A stretch of DNA of 64,000 nucleotides from Candidatus Aminicenantota bacterium (GTDB lineage: Bacteria; Acidobacteriota; Aminicenantia; UBA2199). The position numbers were made by a program, and so were the translations under genes. A model generated the notes under the pieces. It searched no databases. It was not told the origin of the DNA and was given only the letters and a program-made list of their open reading frames with translations. Numbering within the stretch: position 1 is the stretch's first letter; every line of letters starts with the position of its first letter. Below are positions 57,588 through 64,000 of this stretch, in pieces. The stretch spans positions 1-64,000 of the forward strand of contig WVZO01000533.1 in the NCBI GenBank assembly GCA_011772425.1. Direction: 5' to 3'.

Positions 57588-57710
57588 TCATAAAAATGTT
57601 ACCTGCCCCTTAGCCAGCCGAGCCGGAACCAAAAAGGGCTCGTTGGATTCGTTTGCTTCTTGAGCAATTTCGTGCTTCCAGGACTTTAACGTGCTCCTGA
57701 CTTTTTTACC
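57588..57710 (-). pseudogene. 41-codon ORF tail, possible transposase/IS remnant
   Basis: Minus-strand frame GKKVRSTLKSWKHEIAQEANESNEPFLVPARLAKGQVTFL* with no start codon found close upstream. Confidence 0.3.
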
Positions 57711-57798
57711 TTTGAGAGTTGACAAAAATGTACTTCTTATTTATTATATAAGGGTAGTTTGCTGCAATACAATTAACAGCTGCAAAAGGAGGCCGTGA

Positions 57799-58866
57799 AT
57801 GAAGAAAAAAGTTGTATTAATTGGCATCATCTTCCTGGTGGGTTGGGTTTTCGTGTTTTCAGCCCTCCAGGACAGCCGGGAATTATACATTCAAGCTGTG
57901 TCCGAAAAAGATCCTGAAGTGAAAATACAATTACTTAAAAAATATGAACAGGAGTATGGTGAAAAAAAAGATGAATACATAAAATTCATCCATATACAGC
58001 TTGCGGATACACTTTTCAAGACCAGGAATTATGATGAAGCCATTCAATATGGAGAAAAGGCACTGGGATATGAAGAGCTAGCCCCCACCAACAAACTTCT
58101 TATATTCTATGTTCTTGCCTGTTCTTACCAGGCATCACAAAAGGAGCTGTCCAAAGCCTATGATTATGCCAATTCTATGATTGACCTTGCCCAATGGGTC
58201 ATCAATAAGGCAAAAAATTCAAACCTGGAGAAAGAACAATTAGAGCAATTTGTAGAAACTTACAAAACGTATTATATTGCAACTGGTTACAGGATCCAGG
58301 CGATGGTTTTGTTTTCCCGGGGAAAAGATAACGCCGATACGCTTAAAGAAGCGGCACAAAAAGCACTTGACGCCTATATTCTGGATAAATCGGAGAATTC
58401 TGCCAAAATGGTGTTTTCTTTGGCGGGTCAATTATTTAAAAAAAATAGGTTGGATGATGCCATTGCCATCGTTGAGAAAATATTTGATGAAAACACTCCC
58501 AACGAACGATTTGCCAACTTTTTAGGCACATTATATTACAAGAAAGGCAGTAAGGATAAAGCCATCCATTACTTTGAATTGGCTTATAAAACCGGCAAAA
58601 AACTTAAAACCGCAATGACAATCGGTAAACTGGTATATAAGAAAGATATCGATAAAGGCATTAAATATTTCGCTGATGCATTTGTGCTGTCCAATTTCGA
58701 CGAAGGCTCCAATGCTTTTAAATACTTACAGCAATTGTATTACAATCAAAAAGCAAAGAACCTGCCTCCCGGGGAAAAAGAGAAAGGGTTCAAAGAGATT
58801 ATTAAGGAAGCCAAAGTTCGCATGGGTGTAGCAGGCACCGAGGAGAAAGCTGCCACGATTAATTAA
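57799..58866 (+). CDS. TPR-repeat protein, secreted/membrane-anchored
   Basis: Signal-like N-terminus; repeated helical pairs (IHIQLADTLFKTRNYDEAIQYGEKAL; NFLGTLYYKKGSKDKAIHYFELAYKTG). Confidence 0.75.
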   Translation: MKKKVVLIGIIFLVGWVFVFSALQDSRELYIQAVSEKDPEVKIQLLKKYEQEYGEKKDEYIKFIHIQLADTLFKTRNYDEAIQYGEKALGYEELAPTNKLLIFYVLACSYQASQKELSKAYDYANSMIDLAQWVINKAKNSNLEKEQLEQFVETYKTYYIATGYRIQAMVLFSRGKDNADTLKEAAQKALDAYILDKSENSAKMVFSLAGQLFKKNRLDDAIAIVEKIFDENTPNERFANFLGTLYYKKGSKDKAIHYFELAYKTGKKLKTAMTIGKLVYKKDIDKGIKYFADAFVLSNFDEGSNAFKYLQQLYYNQKAKNLPPGEKEKGFKEIIKEAKVRMGVAGTEEKAATIN

Positions 58867-58933
58867 AAAAATTGCCCCATCAGTTGAAAATCTCTGTTTT
58901 TCATTTAAAATATAAAGGCAGGAGGTGATTATT

Positions 58934-59518
58934 TTGAAAAAAACAGAGACGTTAAAAGATGGGGCCAAATTAACCATAAGAACGTTAAGATCTACCGATA
59001 TCGATAAATTAATGGAATTCTACCGCTCGCTTCCTTATGAGGACAGAAAATACCTGAAAATTGATGTCACCAACAGGAGCCTGGTGGAAACACGTATCAA
59101 GGCTGTTGAAGAAGGAAAAGCTGTCCGGATTATCGCATTACGTGACAATGATATTATTGCCATCGGTGTGCTTGAATTGGGCATCGATGACTGGCATAGA
59201 AGTCAGGGCGAGATGAGGGTGGTGGTATCCCGGGAATATCAGCATAAAGGGCTGGGAATGATTATGATAAGAGAACTTTACCTGCTTGCCGCGGAGCATA
59301 AGTTAGAGAAAATTGTCGCAAAGATGATGAGACCTCAAATTAACGCACGAAAAATGTGCAGGAAACTTGGATTCCGGGAGGAACTCTTCATCCCGGACTA
59401 TGTGAAGGACATGGACGAGAAGGAACAAGACCTTGTCATTATGACCTGTGACATGAATGATTTGTGGAATGAGCTTGAATTCATTTACCACGATACCGAC
59501 TGGAGGCGGTGCAGATAG
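58934..59518 (+). CDS. GNAT-family N-acetyltransferase
   Basis: LTIRTLRSTDIDKLMEFYRSLP...VVVSREYQHKGLGMIMIRELYLLA; TTG start at 58934 after AGGAGGTG preferred over GTG 58925. Confidence 0.85.
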   Translation: MKKTETLKDGAKLTIRTLRSTDIDKLMEFYRSLPYEDRKYLKIDVTNRSLVETRIKAVEEGKAVRIIALRDNDIIAIGVLELGIDDWHRSQGEMRVVVSREYQHKGLGMIMIRELYLLAAEHKLEKIVAKMMRPQINARKMCRKLGFREELFIPDYVKDMDEKEQDLVIMTCDMNDLWNELEFIYHDTDWRRCR

Positions 59519-59528
59519 ATTGTAAAAG

Positions 59529-61862
59529 CTACAGCACAAAGGTCTTCTTCACTAACGTCATGAAACTCTCATAATCGGTATCCGGGATAATAAACTCAGG
59601 CAGTGGCTGAATTCCAGGCAAATCCGGTAACCCCAATTTCTTTTCCACCACGATGATGTTGAGTTTACGATTTTCCTGGCACTCCAACTCCACATCAATG
59701 CCTTTATCCGAAACACCGTAATAGATAATTCGGAAATAGTTAGATTTCCCCGGTTTAAAAATCTTCGCATCCTTTACCGGTTTCCCATCCAGTTCCATCC
59801 TGGAAATACCGGCATTCTTATTGATGATCAACTCCATGATAGGGGCCTGCCGGAGCGAGGAAAGATTGAAACGCAATCTTCTTAAACCGCTTTCTGTAGC
59901 ATCCTCCAGCAGGGTTAAGCAAGGCACATGTATCCCCACAACAGGAGCGTCATTTTTCAGTACTGGTCGTTTTCTGATCTCAGGGGGATAAATCTCTTTT
60001 AACGGTTCTTTCCTGGGTTTGGGAAAGAATTGCCGGTTCCATTTATCGGGTTCCGGGTATTTTGAAACCCATAAGGCTTTTTGTTGCTCCGAATCAGCAT
60101 CAAGACAATACATGACATTGCTCTGCAAGGGTTGTTTCTTGTCATAACCAGAGAAAGAATCCCCGCCCCAATAAAACAATATACCCATCAATATAGCCAT
60201 TACAGGCAAAGCCCATTTACCCGTATTGTACGATGTCTTCCATTGAGGGAGAAGGAACCCCAGCACCAGGGTAAAAAGTATAACCCCGGGCAAGACAAAT
60301 TTCAGACTAAACACCACAAACAGCATTTTCACCATCGGTGCAAACATGGCAATAATAGGAAGAACCGCTGCCAATTGCACCAGGACAAAAAAGTAGGGTT
60401 TGTCCTTTTCCGAGAACTGGAATTTAAAACAAATTGTACCGCCAATTAAACTGAACATTAAGGGAACAATCATTACATACGTCCCGCTCTCCATAAACAA
60501 GTAAAGGAAAACCATTAAGATTAATGCAATGGTCAAAAAACCGGCGGATAGGTTTTCTATTTTTTGCCTGGAAAACAAGATATTATAGAGACCAATAAAT
60601 ACTCCTACGCTGACGGCAATAAAGACCACAAAATAGAACCAGGCATTATAATAATTATGCATGTAAAAATGGGCATAATGGGGATAAAGCGAGTGAATCA
60701 AACGTTGAATAATCCAGGCAATACCACAAACCACAGCCAGAATGACCAGGAAAGAAATAACCCCAACCATGATGCCTTTCAAAGAGAGACGCTGTTTTTT
60801 AATTCCCAGGGAAACATAAACCCAGTAAAGCAGCAGGATCACAACCACCAGCGGCAAATTCAGCCAATTGGGATATTGGACCAGCCAGTGACCGATGGGG
60901 TTAAAGAAGGTGACATCCCCGGCTTTGGTGTGGGCCAGCGGCAGGTTGCCAAAATGACGGGCAATATTTATGATGTAACTGCCGTGATGCTGTAAGCTTC
61001 CCAGGTCCAGGTTTTCCGGCGAATCGGTCATACTGTGGTAACTGACAAAACCGTCGATAAAAGCAGCGTTGAAACCAGGTAATCCGGCCCGCCGGAAAAC
61101 AGTAAAATCCGTATTGTTGGGCATTAATTTATACACTTCATACATGATAGAAGCGGCAACCGGGTAAGGAACCGCCTTTGCATATTCCCGCATGATCCAG
61201 CCGTTCTCCGGGCTGACTTCAAAAGTAACACTGGGACCTGAATTACCGCGGGCCTCCAGGTTAAGCACAATCCCCACCTGCTGGTTTAAAGGGTGCTCAG
61301 CCATGAAGGCTTTGGCCCCCAGGAGTCCGACTTCTTCAGCGTCGGTAAATAAAAATATGATGTCGCTTTTAAGGGAAGGCGAATGTTTCAGTGCCCTGGC
61401 GGTTTCCAGCATGGCAGCCACCGCAGCTCCGTCGTCCGCCGCCCCCGGGGTATGGGGCTGCGAGTCGTAATGCGCCGCAATTAATACTCCTTTGGAATCA
61501 GTCCCGGGAGAACCGCTGCCTTTTAAAACAGCAATGATGTTATGTACTTGCCCGGCTGTGACCCTTCGGAATTCAAGTAACGAAGTGGTGGTTTGAATCT
61601 CGGTCTCCAAACCCAGTTCCCGGGTTTCATTCACAATATAATTCTTTACCCGTGCATGCTCTTTTGTACCCATTGAATGGGGTTTTTGACACATGGCTTT
61701 TACATGCTCAAAGGCCCGTGCAGCAGAAAACGCCGACAGGGAAGCCTCCTTGCCAACAGGCTGCGGCGGCGAATATAATTCAAGCGAATAAATATAAAAA
61801 AAGAAAACCACCATAAGCACCAGGCCGCTTAACAAAAAGGAATGGTCAAGTTTTAATTTCAC
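59529..61862 (-). CDS. Membrane-anchored M28-family peptidase with multi-TM C-terminal region
   Basis: VLIAAHYDSQPHTPGAADDGAAVAAMLETARALK and LFTDAEEVGLLGAKAF; multiple TM helices. Confidence 0.92.
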   Translation of the reverse strand: MKLKLDHSFLLSGLVLMVVFFFYIYSLELYSPPQPVGKEASLSAFSAARAFEHVKAMCQKPHSMGTKEHARVKNYIVNETRELGLETEIQTTTSLLEFRRVTAGQVHNIIAVLKGSGSPGTDSKGVLIAAHYDSQPHTPGAADDGAAVAAMLETARALKHSPSLKSDIIFLFTDAEEVGLLGAKAFMAEHPLNQQVGIVLNLEARGNSGPSVTFEVSPENGWIMREYAKAVPYPVAASIMYEVYKLMPNNTDFTVFRRAGLPGFNAAFIDGFVSYHSMTDSPENLDLGSLQHHGSYIINIARHFGNLPLAHTKAGDVTFFNPIGHWLVQYPNWLNLPLVVVILLLYWVYVSLGIKKQRLSLKGIMVGVISFLVILAVVCGIAWIIQRLIHSLYPHYAHFYMHNYYNAWFYFVVFIAVSVGVFIGLYNILFSRQKIENLSAGFLTIALILMVFLYLFMESGTYVMIVPLMFSLIGGTICFKFQFSEKDKPYFFVLVQLAAVLPIIAMFAPMVKMLFVVFSLKFVLPGVILFTLVLGFLLPQWKTSYNTGKWALPVMAILMGILFYWGGDSFSGYDKKQPLQSNVMYCLDADSEQQKALWVSKYPEPDKWNRQFFPKPRKEPLKEIYPPEIRKRPVLKNDAPVVGIHVPCLTLLEDATESGLRRLRFNLSSLRQAPIMELIINKNAGISRMELDGKPVKDAKIFKPGKSNYFRIIYYGVSDKGIDVELECQENRKLNIIVVEKKLGLPDLPGIQPLPEFIIPDTDYESFMTLVKKTFVL

Positions 61863-61872
61863 TTTTATAATT

Positions 61873-61922
61873 AATGCCTAATGCCTACTGCCAACTGCCA
61901 ACTGCCTACTGCCTACTGAACA
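61873..61922. repeat. Heptamer repeat (CTGCCAA / CTGCCTA)n in intergenic DNA
   Basis: taatgcctaatgcctactgccaactgccaactgcctactgcctactgaac. Confidence 0.85.
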
Positions 61923-63791
61923 CTAGCCCCTGAACTGCGGGCGGTGGGAAACCAACATCGGTAAATTTAACGGCCGCAAAACCTTACCCTTCATTTCCCC
62001 ATCAAAATATTCACACACCTGCTCAACCGTCAGGTTCTCTGTTTCTTTCTTGCCCCGGATTCGCACCGGCAATGTATCAGAGTCGATTTCCTTATCACCC
62101 AATACGATAATCAATGGTATCCATTCCTTTTCCGCCATTCGTATTCGTTTACTAACCGTTTCACTTCTATCGTCGATATCGATTCGTCCCGGCAATTTTT
62201 TGGCCAATTCCAGCGCATGGGGTAAATGATCGTCTTTCACGGGAATGAGCCGTATCTGGGTGGGAGACAGCCAAAAGGGGAAGCTTGTTTTCTGTCCTTT
62301 CTTCATTTTGATGGCTTCCTGCTCCAAAAGCGCATAAAGGTTACGATCAATGGAACCGGAAACAGAGGTATGAAGCATCATGGGATGCTGCGGTTCTGAA
62401 TTTTTATCAATGTAGGTGATACCGAAATCCGCCGGGTTTTTTACATCGATTTGAACCGTACTGAGTGCACTTGCTTTACCCTGACTATCCACGCAGTTGA
62501 CTTCGAATTTGGTAATAAAATAGAAATATTGTTCCGGCCATAATTCGATCAATATAGGGGTACCGCAATATTCAGCAATCCTCTTTACATAATCGCCATT
62601 CTCCTCATAAAATCCCTTTACAGCTCGAAGGGCCACCACATATTCATCTCGCTTAAAACCTAAATTATCCATCCATTCCAGGCATAGTTTAACCTGGTTC
62701 AGCATTTCTTCAATGGACTGGGGAATGTCGGCGCACAGCGTATGCATATCCGGCATGGTAAAGGCACGAAGGCGTTTGAGCCCCACCAATTCACCGGTTT
62801 GCTCACGTCTAAAACTAAAGTGTGTGAGCTCATAAAGACGAATGGGAAGCTGCCGGTAGCTGATTTGCATATCATGCTTCATCAAATACTGCCCAAAGCA
62901 AGCGGCGAATCTTAAAAAGTACTCGGATTTGTCCGAACTGACGGTATATTGCCGTGCCGGAAATTTGTCCAGGTACTTGGCCAGTGCCGGATGATTTAAA
63001 CTATACATAATCGGCGTTTCCACTTGCATGGCGCCATACTGATTGAGCACGGCATTGATCTGTTCTTCCAGGATTTTTTTCATCACATACCCTTTGGGAT
63101 ACCACCTGAAGTTTCCTGCATCCGATGCGGGTTCATAGTCCACCAGTTCATGCTCCTGCATCAGCCGTATGTGGGGCGGTGCTTCCTCTGAGAGGCGTGA
63201 CCCCTGGGTTTCATAATCGAAAAACGTCTTAAACAGCCGATGTTCCTGGAAATTAAAATCATCCGCGCTGGTAACCTTACCATCCGGGGTCATGATCAGC
63301 CATTCACTGATCTTCTCCTCTTCCGCTTTTAAACCGGAGCTTTCTTTTTCTCCTTCTTCCACACGAATGGTACGTCCCAATTCAGATAACGGATGGCCTT
63401 TAACCTTTATATCAAATCTCTTATAAAAACCAAACGGCGCTCGGTAAACTGTAAATTTATTAAGGCCGGACAGAGACACGGCAAGTTGGTCTAAAATCTT
63501 TACCGCTGTTCGCGGCGTTTCTAATGTGGGCGAAAGATGGGCGTAGGGATAAAGAAAAACATTTTTGCTGTCCACTTTTTCACATTGATCAGCAATATCG
63601 GCAGCGGCTTTGTCCACCACTCCTTGCAGGGTATCTCCGTCTCCTTTTTCAATTGAAATCATACATACCAATACGTTATCGGCATTTCCTTTGAGCATCT
63701 CAGGAGGAATGGGATCCAGTTGTTTGGTAATGGATGTTTCTCCAGTAACCTCGTACGAAAAACGATCTGCATGCAAAAACAAAACTCGCAT
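61923..63791 (-). CDS. thrS: Threonyl-tRNA synthetase, archaeal type with N-terminal editing domain
   Basis: N-term MRVLFLHADRFSYEVTG...VFLYPYAHLSPTLETPRTA...RAPFGFYKRFDIKVKGHPLSELGRTI (archaeal Thr editing domain), class II core HFSFRREQTGELVGLKRLRAFTMPDMHTLC, anticodon-binding C-term. Confidence 0.93.
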   Translation of the reverse strand: MRVLFLHADRFSYEVTGETSITKQLDPIPPEMLKGNADNVLVCMISIEKGDGDTLQGVVDKAAADIADQCEKVDSKNVFLYPYAHLSPTLETPRTAVKILDQLAVSLSGLNKFTVYRAPFGFYKRFDIKVKGHPLSELGRTIRVEEGEKESSGLKAEEEKISEWLIMTPDGKVTSADDFNFQEHRLFKTFFDYETQGSRLSEEAPPHIRLMQEHELVDYEPASDAGNFRWYPKGYVMKKILEEQINAVLNQYGAMQVETPIMYSLNHPALAKYLDKFPARQYTVSSDKSEYFLRFAACFGQYLMKHDMQISYRQLPIRLYELTHFSFRREQTGELVGLKRLRAFTMPDMHTLCADIPQSIEEMLNQVKLCLEWMDNLGFKRDEYVVALRAVKGFYEENGDYVKRIAEYCGTPILIELWPEQYFYFITKFEVNCVDSQGKASALSTVQIDVKNPADFGITYIDKNSEPQHPMMLHTSVSGSIDRNLYALLEQEAIKMKKGQKTSFPFWLSPTQIRLIPVKDDHLPHALELAKKLPGRIDIDDRSETVSKRIRMAEKEWIPLIIVLGDKEIDSDTLPVRIRGKKETENLTVEQVCEYFDGEMKGKVLRPLNLPMLVSHRPQFRG

Positions 63792-63899
63792 TTAGTACCT
63801 CTTATAAATCATTTGTAGTAATATATACTACTAATTTTATCAGGGATTGTCAATGTTTTGAAACTGGTAACAGTAATTTTAATTTCAAAAATAAACAAA

Positions 63900-63970
63900 A
63901 GCTTTTGCGGGGGGTCCAGGGGGGTGGTTTTCTCGAAAAGAACCCCCCTGGCCGCCGGAGGCAAAAGGTA
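63900..63970. repeat. Dispersed hairpin repeat, copy 3
   Basis: agcttttgcggggggtccaggggggtggttttctcgaaaagaacccccctggccgccggaggcaaaaggt. Confidence 0.85.
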
Positions 63971-64000
63971 TTTTCATGGCAGTAAATATCAATCTTTATA

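Noticed and set aside
1-64000. tRNA, rRNA and prophage genes
   Set aside because: None recognised by eye; tRNAs could be missed without covariance-model search (tRNAscan-SE would decide).

Overview
64 kb of a bacterial chromosome. Gene content and style (DUF5916 protein, VWFA-related protein, MFS/spermidine-synthase fusion, several M28 peptidases, NRPS, many dispersed intergenic repeats) suggest an Acidobacteriota/Aminicenantes-like lineage; this is an inference. Housekeeping genes include queA, leuCD-type dehydratase plus isocitrate/isopropylmalate dehydrogenase, hslR, a lytic transglycosylase and an archaeal-type thrS. The accessory core is about 23-47 kb and has three peptide-centred modules. 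(a) Four orphan precursors share a 31-aa 'K(R/K)LxLNKxTIxxL...GG' leader and have Cys-rich cores. (b) Three B12-binding/radical-SAM/SPASM-like enzymes are interleaved with three homologous ~57-64 aa peptides. Two of these peptides are missing from the supplied ORF track, and each peptide is followed by a strong hairpin. I consider this the best candidate for an undescribed peptide-modification system. (c) A radical SAM/SPASM maturase overlaps a six-Cys peptide gene and is followed by an ABC exporter, a metzincin protease and a beta-propeller protein. The window also holds a bimodular NRPS without a thioesterase, separate TEII and Sfp-type PPTase genes, a TIR-NTPase-TPR protein downstream of a 42-bp tandem repeat, a decayed DUF433/DUF5615 toxin-antitoxin pair, a secreted serpin beside two proteases, and several dispersed repeat families, some of which occur in frame inside coding sequence. 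All calls come from reading the sequence; no database search was run.
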